Notes under the pieces: generated by a model
The model's database searches: none
The model's input: the letters and a program-made list of their open reading frames with translations, nothing else
Told to the model about the DNA's origin: nothing
Part shown: piece by piece, positions 24,722-32,877 of the stretch
How the letters are laid out: the number at the start of each line of letters is the position of its first letter
Position numbering within the stretch: the stretch's first letter is position 1
Assembly (NCBI GenBank): GCA_030524225.1
Contig: JAUNGV010000023.1
Location: forward strand, 1 to 39,473
Direction of reading: 5' to 3'
DNA length: 39,473 bases
From: Eubacteriales bacterium
GTDB taxonomy: Bacteria; Bacillota; Clostridia; Lachnospirales; Lachnospiraceae
Position numbers and translations under genes: made by a program

Positions 24722-26659
24722 TTATTTCTTCTTTCTCAAAAGCGTCGATTTCCACAGCATCGCCAGAAGCAGGGCAAAGAATACGATGCCGCCCAGATTG
24801 CTGTTGATCGGCGTGCCGGAGACGAGGCTTCCTAAAAACTCGCTCAGGTTCGCATACCCATTCTTGGGAATGAACACCGCCAGAGCCAGCAGGATACCCA
24901 CAATTCCCTCTCCTGCGATCAGTCCGGAACAGTAGAGAATCCCTCTGTCCGCCATTTCCTTTCTCTCGCTCTTGCTCTTTTTGCGCTTCTCCACGAGCAG
25001 ACGCACCACGCCGCCGACCATAATCGGCATACTCATATGGATCGGCAGATACAGTCCCACCGCAAACGGGAGAACCGGAATCCCCAGAATCTCCACCACA
25101 ATACCGATAAAGACACCGATCAGAACCATATTCCACGGCAGATCGCCTCCCATGACACCCTCGACGATCATCTTCATCAGCGCCGCCTGCGGAGCCGGAA
25201 GCTCCGTAGAATCAAATCCCCACGCCGCGTTCAGCAGATAGAGAATCGCACCGATCGCCACGGAGGACGCCACCACGCCAATGATCTCACCGATCTGCTG
25301 CCAGAACGGCGTCGCCCCCACGATGTATCCCGTCTTTAAATCCTGGGAGGTATCTCCGGAAATCGCCGTAACCACGCAGATCACCGCGCCGACTGCCAGC
25401 GCCGCCACCATGCCCTCGCGCCCGGTCTGGCCGGTCGCCTTCATGATCAGAGACGTCGCGAGCAGGGCCGCAATCGTCATACCGGATACCGGCGAATTAC
25501 TCGTGCCGATCACGCCCACCATACGGGAGGCGACCGTCGCGAAGAAGAACCCGAAGATCACGATCAGGAACGCGCTGAGCAGATTGACCGGAACAGCCGG
25601 TACCAGCCAGATCACCACGGCAAGCACCACGACGGACACCACAATCACCGGAAGAGGGATATCCCGATCCGTGCGGAGATTCGTCCCCGCTGCTCCCTTT
25701 TTCCCAAAGTCCTTCAGTGCGTCCCGGAACGTCCGTCCGATCAGCGGCAGGGCCTTAATCAGGCTGATGACGCCGCCCGCCACGAGAGCGCCCGCGCCGA
25801 TATACTTGATGAAATTCGTCCAGATTCCCATGGAGCCGGCCTTCTCATACAGAGCCGTCACGGAAATATCAGCCGGGAAGCAGACAGTGTCTCCTCCGAA
25901 CAGTACGATCAGCGGCATCAACACGAACCACGCCGTCGCGCCGCCCGCAAAGAGATAGGAGGAAACCTTCGCTCCGCAGATATAGCCGACGCCGACCAAT
26001 GCCGGAAGCACGTCCGCACCGATTCCCGATCCTCTGTACGCGGGAATCTCATAATGCACCTCGCTCGGGAACAGCTTTAAACCGTCCGTCACGAACTTGT
26101 ACAGCGCCGCAAAGCCCAGCCCCTTAAAGACCAGACCTGCTTTCTCTCCCCCTGTCTCGCCCGCCAGAAGGACCTCCGCGCAGGCCTGTCCCTCCGGATA
26201 CGGCAGCACGCCGTGCTCCTGCACGATCAGCGCTTTGCGCAGCGGAACCATGAACAGAATGCCGAGGATGCCGCCGACCGCCGCTATAATCGAGATCTCC
26301 ACGAGGGAGGGCGTTTCGGTTCCCCACTCGGATGCCCACAGAAACAGAACCGGCATCGTAAAGATCGCGCCGCCCGCCACGGATTCTCCCGCGGATCCGA
26401 TCGTCTGCACGATATTATTCTCCAGAACGGAATCCCGGTGCAGCAGCACGCGGATGATTCCCATAGACAGAACAGCCGCCGGAATCGAAGCCGAAACCGT
26501 CATTCCCACACGCAGTCCCAGATAAGCGTTTGCCCCGCCGAACAGAACCGCGAGCAGAATGCCCAGAATTACGGATAGAGGAGTAAATTCCGGCAGATTC
26601 TTTTCCGCCGGGATAAATGGTTTAAATTCCTTATCCGGTTTCATTTCCCTGTCACTCAT
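24722..26659 (-). CDS. OPT-family oligopeptide transporter
   Basis: The 645-residue membrane protein has about 14 hydrophobic segments. Its start (FTPLSVILGILLAVLFGGANAYLGLRVGMTVSASIPAAVL, given as a span near 25-65) is characteristic of the OPT superfamily. GTSNSPVSGMTIAALLATSL near 395 and GDTSQDLKTGYIVGATP near 455 are family motifs. Members carry small peptides or metal-chelate conjugates by secondary transport. The ATG at 26659 has GAGAGGGG upstream. It follows the tsf terminator and so should have its own promoter, which is not obvious. It is translationally coupled to the PqqD-like gene. Confidence 0.9.
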   Translation of the reverse strand: MSDREMKPDKEFKPFIPAEKNLPEFTPLSVILGILLAVLFGGANAYLGLRVGMTVSASIPAAVLSMGIIRVLLHRDSVLENNIVQTIGSAGESVAGGAIFTMPVLFLWASEWGTETPSLVEISIIAAVGGILGILFMVPLRKALIVQEHGVLPYPEGQACAEVLLAGETGGEKAGLVFKGLGFAALYKFVTDGLKLFPSEVHYEIPAYRGSGIGADVLPALVGVGYICGAKVSSYLFAGGATAWFVLMPLIVLFGGDTVCFPADISVTALYEKAGSMGIWTNFIKYIGAGALVAGGVISLIKALPLIGRTFRDALKDFGKKGAAGTNLRTDRDIPLPVIVVSVVVLAVVIWLVPAVPVNLLSAFLIVIFGFFFATVASRMVGVIGTSNSPVSGMTIAALLATSLIMKATGQTGREGMVAALAVGAVICVVTAISGDTSQDLKTGYIVGATPFWQQIGEIIGVVASSVAIGAILYLLNAAWGFDSTELPAPQAALMKMIVEGVMGGDLPWNMVLIGVFIGIVVEILGIPVLPFAVGLYLPIHMSMPIMVGGVVRLLVEKRKKSKSERKEMADRGILYCSGLIAGEGIVGILLALAVFIPKNGYANLSEFLGSLVSGTPINSNLGGIVFFALLLAMLWKSTLLRKKK

Positions 26660-26729
26660 TGCTGTATTCCCCTCTCATTGATTTCTGCTTTTCCATAGAG
26701 ACACCTCTGCCCACTGTGCGTCTTTATGG

Positions 26730-26760
26730 AAAAAGCGGCGTACCGTCTCCTGTACGCCGC
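26730..26760 (-). terminator. Intrinsic terminator of rpsB-tsf
   Basis: On the minus strand GCGGCGTAC and GTACGCCGC (26760-26752 and 26743-26735) form a perfect 9-bp stem around an 8-nt loop, followed by a run of five T (26734-26730). This is a textbook Rho-independent terminator about 100 bp past the tsf stop. Confidence 0.88.
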
Positions 26761-26856
26761 CCTGCCCTGCGCCGCATACCGGCAGATCCGTGCGGGATAT
26801 TCTCCCTCCGCAGTTCTGCCGAATACGCCGTTTTCATTTGTCACTGTGTATAAAGC

Positions 26857-27810
26857 TTAGTTCTTGTGCGCCTGTGCCATAACCTCTTCCGCGAAGTTCT
26901 CCTGCTTCTTCTCGATGCCTTCGCCGGTCTCGAAGCGGACGAATCTCTTTACGGAGAGAGCCGCGCCGTTCTCCTTGCCGACCTGTGCCAGATACTGCGC
27001 TACGGTCTGCTTGCCGTCCTCTGCCTTAACGTAAACCTGATCGTTCAGGCAGATTTCCTTTAACTCCTTGTTCAGTCTGCCGATCAGCATCTTCTCAATG
27101 ATCTGCTGCGGCTTCTGCTTCTCAGCCGGAAGCTCGGAGTTCTCCTTGAGGGCCTGCGCCAGAAGGATCTCCTTCTCGTGCTCCTTGTACTCCTCGGAGA
27201 TCTCGTCAGCGGAAACATACTTCGGATAAAGTGCCGCGATCTGCATTGCCACGTTGTTGAGAGCTTCCTTTACCGCATCGTTGACAACATCCGTCTTCGC
27301 CTCAACAATAACGCCGATGCGTCCGCCGCCGTGCACATAAGTAGCCAGGCAGCCTTCCTCTGCAACAACCTTCTCGAACCGGCGGATGCTCAGCTTCTCG
27401 CCGATGGTCGCGATCTTCTCCACGAGTTCTTCCTGCACGGTTCTGGAAGCATCGCCTTCCCACTTCTCAGCCATGAAGGAATCCATATCCTTGCTGTCGG
27501 AATCCAGAGCCTGCTTGGCAACTGCCTGCACATATGCCTGGAACTTCTCATTCTTCGCCACAAAGTCGGTCTCGGAGTTCACCTCTACCACAGCCGCCTT
27601 CTGATCGCCGTCCTTCTCGATCCAGCAGAGACCTTCCGCCGCAATGCGGTTTGCCTTCTTCTCCGCCTTCGCCTGGCCGTTCTTTCTCAGGAACTCCATT
27701 GCCGCATCCATATCGCCGTTCGTCTCAGCCAGCGCCTTCTTGCAGTCCATCATGCCCGCGCCGGATACTTCTCTTAACTCTTTGACCATTGCCGCTGTAA
27801 TTGCTGCCAT
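26857..27810 (-). CDS. tsf: Translation elongation factor Ts
   Basis: The 317-residue product recharges EF-Tu by displacing GDP. The N-terminal UBA-like domain is typical (ITAAMVKELREVSGAGMMDCKKALAETNGD), and the TDFV motif that contacts EF-Tu is present (NSETDFVAKN near 79). The length is somewhat above the usual 280-300 residues, mainly from a charged insertion in the second core domain. AGGAGG lies eight bases ahead of the ATG. It follows rpsB as in nearly all bacteria, with a hairpin in the spacer. Confidence 0.97.
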   Translation of the reverse strand: MAAITAAMVKELREVSGAGMMDCKKALAETNGDMDAAMEFLRKNGQAKAEKKANRIAAEGLCWIEKDGDQKAAVVEVNSETDFVAKNEKFQAYVQAVAKQALDSDSKDMDSFMAEKWEGDASRTVQEELVEKIATIGEKLSIRRFEKVVAEEGCLATYVHGGGRIGVIVEAKTDVVNDAVKEALNNVAMQIAALYPKYVSADEISEEYKEHEKEILLAQALKENSELPAEKQKPQQIIEKMLIGRLNKELKEICLNDQVYVKAEDGKQTVAQYLAQVGKENGAALSVKRFVRFETGEGIEKKQENFAEEVMAQAHKN

Positions 27811-27851
27811 CTCGATATCCTCCTGTTTTCTTCGTGTCTATTACCCGAAAA

Positions 27852-27883
27852 CAGCCCATCCTATTTAGAAAACGAATGGGCTG
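27852..27883 (-). terminator. Hairpin between rpsB and tsf
   Basis: CAGCCCAT (27852-27859) pairs perfectly with ATGGGCTG (27876-27883). On the minus strand TTTTCGGG follows. It may be a partial terminator or processing site that sets the S2 to EF-Ts ratio, as known for rpsB-tsf operons elsewhere. Confidence 0.5.
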
Positions 27884-27932
27884 TCAACTTTCATTCATAG
27901 TGTCGATCCGCCCTGCGGCGAATCACAGCTTC

Positions 27933-28712
27933 TTACAGAGTTCCCTCTGCCGCCTGCTCCTCTTCACTCGCTGCGGACTCTGCTGCCAGAGACTCCTGCT
28001 CCGCCGCATCTGCTGCGACGTCTGCTTCCTGACCCTGGTGCGCCTCGATCACAGCGTCTGCCATCTTGCTGCACAGCAGCTTGACTGCACGGATCGCATC
28101 GTCGTTGCCCGGGATGATGAAGTCAAGATCTTCCGGATCGCAGTTCGTATCACCGATACCGATCAGAGTGATTCCGAGCGCGTGTGCTTCCTGTACGCAG
28201 ATCTTCTCTTTCTTCGGGTCTACCACGAAGATAGCATCCGGAATACGGGTCATCGTCTTGATGCCGCCGAGATTTCTCTCGAGCTTGTCCCACTCCTTCT
28301 GGAGCTGTGCGACTTCCTTCTTCGGAAGAACGTCGAAGGTTCCGTCCTCAGACATCTTCTCGATCTTCTTCAGTCTCTCGATTCTGGACTGGATCGTCTT
28401 AAAGTTGGTGAGCATGCCGCCCAGCCATCTCTCGTTGACATAGTACATACCGCAGCGCTCCGCCTCGGTTCTGACTGCATCCTGCGCCTGCTTCTTCGTG
28501 CCGACGAACAGGAGCGTGCCGCCCTGGGATGCGATCTCGAATACAGCCTTGTACGCATCCTCTACCTTAATAACAGACTTCTGCAGGTCGATGATGTGGA
28601 TTCCGTTTCTCTCCGTGAAGATGTACGGAGCCATCTTCGGGTTCCAGCGTCTCGTCTGGTGACCGAAATGTACGCCTGCTTCCAGCAGCTGCTTCATAGT
28701 AATAACGCCCAT
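27933..28712 (-). CDS. rpsB: Small-subunit ribosomal protein S2
   Basis: The 259-residue product has the S2 N-terminus ([24 protein letters not shown]-type block, here with ITMKQ). It also has the conserved [12 protein letters not shown] near 96 and [13 protein letters not shown] near 200. An acidic, Ala/Glu-rich tail of about 35 residues extends the C-terminus. The ATG at 28712 has GGAGG upstream; the frame open to 28871 is leader sequence. A good promoter and a leader of about 145 nt precede it. In other bacteria S2 autoregulates through its leader, which is plausible here. Confidence 0.97.
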   Translation of the reverse strand: MGVITMKQLLEAGVHFGHQTRRWNPKMAPYIFTERNGIHIIDLQKSVIKVEDAYKAVFEIASQGGTLLFVGTKKQAQDAVRTEAERCGMYYVNERWLGGMLTNFKTIQSRIERLKKIEKMSEDGTFDVLPKKEVAQLQKEWDKLERNLGGIKTMTRIPDAIFVVDPKKEKICVQEAHALGITLIGIGDTNCDPEDLDFIIPGNDDAIRAVKLLCSKMADAVIEAHQGQEADVAADAAEQESLAAESAASEEEQAAEGTL

Positions 28713-28856
28713 GTTTCTTTCCTCCATTTTGGTTTGTCTTCCGCACCCAGCCGACAGCTTCGGATCGATTCCTCTCTCCGGAAGGAAACGCACCCGCGAA
28801 ACAATCATGTTCCGCCACCTGCGCGCCTGCCCAGAATGCGTGAATTTTTCACAACA
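28713..28856 (-). promoter_or_regulatory. Leader of the rpsB-tsf mRNA
   Basis: This is a GC-rich leader of about 145 nt between the promoter and the rpsB start. Several short stems can be drawn, for example TTCCTTCC against GGAGAGAGGAA. A ribosomal-protein leader that binds S2 is expected from knowledge of other bacteria. No recognised consensus was identified by eye. Confidence 0.35.
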
Positions 28857-28861
28857 TTCGA

Positions 28862-28890
28862 ATTCTATCACAAAGCGGGGCTTTACGCAA
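28862..28890 (-). promoter_or_regulatory. Promoter of rpsB-tsf overlapping a perfect hairpin
   Basis: On the minus strand TTGCGT (28890-28885) and TAGAAT (28867-28862) are 17 bases apart, a good sigma-A match. The -35 and most of the spacer lie inside the inverted repeat 28872-28901. Confidence 0.6.
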
Positions 28891-28901
28891 GCCCCGCTTT
28901 T
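28872..28901. terminator. Perfect 12-bp inverted repeat with flanking T/A runs
   Basis: AAAGCGGGGCTT (28872-28883) and AAGCCCCGCTTT (28889-28900) enclose the loop TACGC. A further T follows on the plus strand. It looks like a terminator for codY-side read-through, but it coincides with the rpsB promoter. Confidence 0.55.
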
Positions 28902-28921
28902 AAATGAATCACCAGTTCATC

Positions 28922-28982
28922 CAGCCGTGAGCAAGAGGTGCAAATCGTGTTCGCACGAATTTGTGCCTCTTGCTTTCGGCTG
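28922..28982. repeat. Long nested palindrome between codY and rpsB
   Basis: The inner arms GCAAGAGGTGCAAATCGTG (28931-28949) and CACGAATTTGTGCCTCTTGC (28954-28973) pair along their length with two wobble pairs and one bulge around the loop TTCG. The outer arms CAGCCG (28922-28927) and CGGCTG (28977-28982) extend it. No T-run follows. It is directly followed by repeat R2-c. Confidence 0.75.
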
Positions 28983-28986
28983 AGGG

Positions 28987-29066
28987 AGCGCCATCTCATG
29001 AGCAAAGGCAGCCGCGAAGCGGCGGAAAGCGCGACAGCGCGACTTTGCGAATGGCGCGGGCTGAAC
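28987..29066 (+). repeat. R2 structured repeat, copy c
   Basis: This 80-nt copy is on the plus strand, opposite to the flanking genes, and matches copy b at 70 of 80 positions. The outer stem is GCGCCAT with ATGGCGC. The inner hairpins are GCCGC-GAA-GCGGC and AAAGCGCG with CGCG-A-CTTT. Its opposite orientation argues against a simple terminator role and for a mobile or dispersed repeat. Confidence 0.8.
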
Positions 29067-29086
29067 TGTGACTGTCAGTTTTATTC

Positions 29087-29133
29087 CGAAGCGGCTCTGC
29101 CGCTTCGCCGCAGCTTTTCTGCGAAAAGCTGCG
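29087..29133 (-). terminator. Two perfect hairpins after codY
   Basis: Just past the codY stop, an 11-bp stem (29133-29123 with 29119-29109, loop of 3) is followed by an 8-bp stem, CGAAGCGG with CCGCTTCG (29107-29100 with 29094-29087). Neither has a T-run. The second hairpin plus the following GGAAT resembles P3 of the R1 elements. They probably end or protect the codY mRNA. Confidence 0.5.
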
Positions 29134-29135
29134 TA

Positions 29136-29927
29136 TTACCCGTGCAGCTGTTTCTTCATCTGATCGATCTCTCCGTAGACCGCATCGTTCAGAACCTTGA
29201 TATAGGTTCCCTTCATGCCCGAAGAGCGGGACTCGATTACGCCTGCCGACTCGAACTTGCGCAGTGCGTTGACGATCACTGAGCGGGTGATGCCTTCCTT
29301 GTCCGCGATCTTGCTCGCCACGAGAATTCCCTCCGTGCCGTTGAGTTCGTCGAAAATATGGATGATCGCTTCCATCTCCGTATAGCTGAGCGTGCCGATC
29401 GCCGATTTCACGACCGAAATCTTGCGGTTCTCCTCCGCCGTCTCCTCCGTCACCGCCCGCAGCATCTCAAGACTGACGACGGTCGTGCCGTACTCGCAGA
29501 GAATGATATCGTCGATGTCGTACTGATCGTTCTGCTTGTAGATAAACACGGTTCCAAGACGCTCGCCCGCGATCTCGATCGGCGCGATGATTGCGTTGTA
29601 ATTGTCGTCCACGTCCCTCTCAAAACCGAGCGTATCAAGGTTGACGTTCTCCTTCGTCGAGAGCACTCCGAGAAATCTCTCGTTAAGAGCGGGATCGATG
29701 AAGGTGCCCACCTTGTCAACGATCATCTCCGTCAGTGATTTCACGTCGGCCACCTCCCCGTAGCCGAGCACCTTGCCCTTTCTGGAAATCACCAGAATAT
29801 TGGAGCCAAGAATATCGCACATGATACGGCAGATATCGTTGAACACCACTTTTCCGGTATTGTTGTTGTGAAGCAGTTTCCCGATCTTTCTTGTTTTGTC
29901 GAGTAGTTTTACGTTATTCGTCGCCAC
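29136..29927 (-). CDS. codY: Global nutrient-response regulator CodY
   Basis: The 263-residue product represses or activates many genes in response to branched-chain amino acids and GTP. An N-terminal GAF domain (about 5-155) binds the effector. The winged helix near 200-245 is nearly identical to the family consensus (ITRSVIVNALRKFESAGVIE). A GTG start at 29927 is chosen over an ATG at 29954 because GGAGGAG lies six to seven bases ahead of the GTG and the resulting N-terminus fits the family. It is transcribed alone from a promoter at 30270-30242. The neighbourhood topA-codY-rpsB-tsf recalls the Bacillus order, without the intervening clpQY and trmFO genes. Confidence 0.95.
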   Translation of the reverse strand: MATNNVKLLDKTRKIGKLLHNNNTGKVVFNDICRIMCDILGSNILVISRKGKVLGYGEVADVKSLTEMIVDKVGTFIDPALNERFLGVLSTKENVNLDTLGFERDVDDNYNAIIAPIEIAGERLGTVFIYKQNDQYDIDDIILCEYGTTVVSLEMLRAVTEETAEENRKISVVKSAIGTLSYTEMEAIIHIFDELNGTEGILVASKIADKEGITRSVIVNALRKFESAGVIESRSSGMKGTYIKVLNDAVYGEIDQMKKQLHG

Positions 29928-30235
29928 TGTTCTCTCCTCCGCTTTCTGTCCCAATATCTGTTGTCAGCTGCTGTCCCCAGTTCCTTTTTGTTGTTTGCTT
30001 CCCCGTCCCCTGATGAAAACACCTTCTTTGCTCACGCCTTACTGCTTACCTCTATATCGTGCAACGCGCCCCTTCCGGCCGCCATGTACAGTCCAATACA
30101 GCGTTCCGGCCGCACTGCTCCCGCTTCCCCGCTCTTTCGTGTGCGCCGTCCCGCTCTCCATGTATCCGTTTTCGCGCTTCTGCACTGCTTCGCGGAGGCA
30201 TATCGTCGCTCCGCCATACGTTTTTCCGTGTTCTT
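29928..30235 (-). promoter_or_regulatory. Long leader of codY
   Basis: About 300 nt lie between the predicted start of transcription and the GTG. No gene is seen. Possible stems include GCGGAG with CTCCGC (around 30192-30214) and the CGGCCG pair near 30077 and 30105. Such a long leader for codY is unusual and could carry regulation. No known riboswitch was recognised. Confidence 0.35.
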
Positions 30236-30241
30236 GATATC

Positions 30242-30270
30242 ATTGTACCATAAAAAGAGAAAAACGTCCA
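30242..30270 (-). promoter_or_regulatory. Promoter of codY
   Basis: On the minus strand TGGACG (30270-30265) and TACAAT (30247-30242) are 17 bases apart, and a TG one base before the -10 makes it an extended -10. A CodY-box-like stretch (about 30319-30333, four mismatches to the 15-bp consensus) lies 50 bp upstream and might allow autoregulation. Confidence 0.6.
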
Positions 30271-30473
30271 TATAGTTGTCTGAATCTTTTTGCTTTATTC
30301 GTTAAATTTGCCTATATTTAATAATTTGAAAATGATTAAATTGATTTTTTTGTGCACAATTTCACGTCTGACGCGTGAAAAACGCCGTTCAAAGCGCACA
30401 GAAAGAGCCTTGACAACGTTTTCTCATCTCCCGAAGACCGGATTTCTCCCCGCCTGTCCCGCTCATAAAAACA
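30271..30473. other. AT-rich spacer between topA and the codY promoter
   Basis: No gene is seen. An imperfect hairpin, TTTCACG with CGTGAAA, lies near 30359-30380. No strong terminator for topA was found, so read-through into codY is possible. Confidence 0.4.
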
Positions 30474-32579
30474 CTATTCCGTTTTTTCCATCACATTGCC
30501 GCAGTCCTCATTATAGCAGACGAGCTTGTTCCCTTTCTCCAGCATGATGGAGCCGCATTTCGGACATTTCTGCTGGCTGGGCTTCTGCCAGACCATGAAA
30601 TCGCACTCCGGATTTCCCATACATCCGTAGTATTTCCGGCCTTTTTTCGTCTTTTTCAGGACGATATCCCTGCCGCATTTCGGGCAGGAGACGCCTATTT
30701 TCTCATAATACGGCTTTGTGTTGCGGCACTCCGGGAATCCCGGGCACGCGAGGAAACGGCCGTGCGGCCCGTACTTGATCACCATGTGACGGCCACAGTT
30801 CTCGCAGACCTCCTCGCTCACCTCGTCCGCCACCTCGACCTGTGCCAGCTCCTGCTCCGCTTTCTTCACCGCAGCCTCGAGATCGGGATAGAAATTCTCG
30901 ATGATTGTTTTCCACTTCACCTTGCCGTCGGCCACGCCGTCCAGCAGGCTCTCCAGATTCGCGGTAAAGCGCGGGTCCACAATCGAGGGGAACGCCTCCT
31001 TCATCATATTGTTCACGACCTCGCCAAGCTCCGTCATATAGAGGTTTTTCTCCTCCTTGACGATATAGCGGCGGGCAAGAATCGTCGTGATGGTCGGCGC
31101 ATAGGTGCTCGGGCGCCCGATTCCCTGTTCCTCCAGCGCACGCACCAGAGAAGCCTCCGTGTAGTGCGGAACCGGCTGCGTGAAGTGCTGCTTTGCGTCG
31201 AACTCCTCCATCGACAGGACAGAGTTCTCGTCCAGCCCCTTCATCATCGCGCCTCCCGTCTCCTCGTCCTCCTCGTCCGTATAGACGCTCAGGAAACCGT
31301 CGAACGCAATGCGCGACGCAGCCACCGTAAAGAGCTGCTGCGACGCTGTGCTCTCCTCCGGAGACGCCGTGATTTTGACCTGTGTCGTTTCGTATCTGGC
31401 GGGTGTCATCCGGCAGGCGACGAATCGTTTCCAGATCAGCTGATAGAGCCGGAACTGATCCCGGGAGAGGGATTCCTTGATCGAAGCCGGCGTCCTTGCG
31501 ATATCAGTCGGGCGGATCGCCTCGTGCGCGTCCTGAATTTTGGCCTTGCCCTTCTTGACCGTCTCTTCTGCCGCCAGATACTCCCTGCCGTACTGCGACT
31601 CGATGTAAGCCGCCGAGGTTTCCACCGCCTCGTCGGAAATCCGGGTGCTGTCAGTACGCAGATAGGTGATCACACCGATGGTTCCGCTTCCTTTAATGTC
31701 CACGCCTTCATAGAGCTGCTGCGCAATCCGCATCGTTTTCTGTGTGGAGAAATTCAGCGTTTTGCTGGCTTCCTGCTGCAGGGTCGAGGTGGTAAACGGC
31801 AGCGGCGGCTTCTTGGTGCGCTCTCCTTTTTTGACCTCCGTCACAGCAAAAGAGGCGCCGGAAAGCTCTCTCTGCAGGCGATCCGCCTCCTCCTGATTAT
31901 GAATATCCGCCTTCTTTTTCGGCGCCTTTCCCTCCGAAACAGGGCCGTAATAGTGAGCAAGCAGCGTTTTCTTCTCTCCCTTTACCCCGAGAACGGCGTC
32001 CAGCGTCCAGTACTCCTCCGGAATAAAGGAGTTGATCTCGTCCTCTCTGTCGCCGATCATCCGCAGAGCCACCGACTGCACGCGCCCCGCGGAGAGCCCG
32101 CGCTTTACCTTCTGCCACAGCAGCGGGGAGATCCGGTATCCCACCATGCGGTCGAGACAGCGGCGGGCCTGCTGCGCGTCGACAAGATTCATGTCGATTT
32201 CCCTTGCATTCTTAAGGGATTCCGAGACTGCCTTCTTCGTGATCTCGTTAAAGGTAATCCGGTACACCTTCTTGTCCTGAAGATGCAGGGCGGTAATCAG
32301 ATGCCACGAGATCGCCTCCCCCTCCCGGTCAGGGTCGGTCGCGAGATAGATTTTCTCCGATTTTTTGACGAGCTTGCGCAGCCCCGCAAGCAGATCGCCC
32401 TTTCCTCTGATTGTGATATACTTCGGCTCATAGCCGTTTTCCACGTCGATTCCCAGCTTACTCTTGGGCAGGTCCCGGACATGCCCGTTGCTCGCCGCCA
32501 CCTCATAATTGGAACCGAGGAATTTCTTAATTGTCTTAACCTTCGCCGGTGACTCCACTATGACCAGATATTTCGCCAT
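30474..32579 (-). CDS. topA: DNA topoisomerase I
   Basis: The product has about 701 residues. The TOPRIM domain has E9 (VIVESPAK) and DPDREGE at 82-88. The DNA-cleaving tyrosine is Y306 in GVITYLRTDSTR. Three C-terminal four-cysteine zinc ribbons follow (about 585-695: CENCG..C..C, CPKCG..C..C, CPKCG..C..C). It relaxes negative supercoils. The ATG at 32579 with GGAG five bases upstream gives the standard MAKYLVIVESPAK start. The open frame beyond it is only the repeated leader. A good promoter at 32831-32803 shows that topA is transcribed separately from hemZ, with a leader of about 215 nt made almost wholly of repeated hairpins. Confidence 0.97.
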   Translation of the reverse strand: MAKYLVIVESPAKVKTIKKFLGSNYEVAASNGHVRDLPKSKLGIDVENGYEPKYITIRGKGDLLAGLRKLVKKSEKIYLATDPDREGEAISWHLITALHLQDKKVYRITFNEITKKAVSESLKNAREIDMNLVDAQQARRCLDRMVGYRISPLLWQKVKRGLSAGRVQSVALRMIGDREDEINSFIPEEYWTLDAVLGVKGEKKTLLAHYYGPVSEGKAPKKKADIHNQEEADRLQRELSGASFAVTEVKKGERTKKPPLPFTTSTLQQEASKTLNFSTQKTMRIAQQLYEGVDIKGSGTIGVITYLRTDSTRISDEAVETSAAYIESQYGREYLAAEETVKKGKAKIQDAHEAIRPTDIARTPASIKESLSRDQFRLYQLIWKRFVACRMTPARYETTQVKITASPEESTASQQLFTVAASRIAFDGFLSVYTDEEDEETGGAMMKGLDENSVLSMEEFDAKQHFTQPVPHYTEASLVRALEEQGIGRPSTYAPTITTILARRYIVKEEKNLYMTELGEVVNNMMKEAFPSIVDPRFTANLESLLDGVADGKVKWKTIIENFYPDLEAAVKKAEQELAQVEVADEVSEEVCENCGRHMVIKYGPHGRFLACPGFPECRNTKPYYEKIGVSCPKCGRDIVLKKTKKGRKYYGCMGNPECDFMVWQKPSQQKCPKCGSIMLEKGNKLVCYNEDCGNVMEKTE

Positions 32580-32621
32580 ACAAACTCCATTCCGCGCCGT
32601 CTCCGACACAGGGATTTTATT

Positions 32622-32798
32622 GCAGCTTCGCTGCTTCGAATGAACTTTGTGCCTGAGAAAAGCAAATTCATTTCTCTCACACCGAAGCAACTTTGTTGCT
32701 TCGAACGAACTTTGTGCCGATGAAAGCAAATTCATTTCTCTCACACCGAAGCAGCTCCGCTGCTTCGAACGAACTTTGTGCCGCGCACAAAGTTCGTT
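32622..32798 (-). repeat. Tandem array of hairpin units in the topA leader
   Basis: GAACTTTGTGCC recurs at 32642, 32707 and 32771, giving units of 65 and 64 bp. Each full unit holds a perfect 8-bp hairpin: GAAGCAAC/GTTGCTTC (32684-32702) in one and GAAGCAGC/GCTGCTTC (32748-32766) in the other. A third, shorter copy lies at 32622-32634. The G-C to A-T exchange on both arms preserves pairing. At the 5' end of the transcript, a 13-bp stem (32768-32780 with 32786-32798, loop CCGCG) closes the array. Confidence 0.9.
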
Positions 32799-32802
32799 TT
32801 GC

Positions 32803-32831
32803 ACTATACCCTACTTTTCTCCGATTGGCAA
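32803..32831 (-). promoter_or_regulatory. Promoter of topA
   Basis: On the minus strand TTGCCA (32831-32826) and TATAGT (32808-32803) are separated by 17 bases, a good sigma-A match. Transcription would start around 32796, so the tandem hairpin array is the first thing transcribed. Confidence 0.75.
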
Positions 32832-32877
32832 GTTAAAAATTTGTGAAGCGCCGTTTATTGTTCCTTCGCCCCGCTCC

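Noticed and set aside
30762-32552. Open frame of 596 codons opposite topA
   Set aside because: Antisense shadow of topA; no start signal and no motif.
32622-32798. CRISPR array
   Set aside because: Units are contiguous and nearly identical throughout, without unique spacers, and no cas gene is present.
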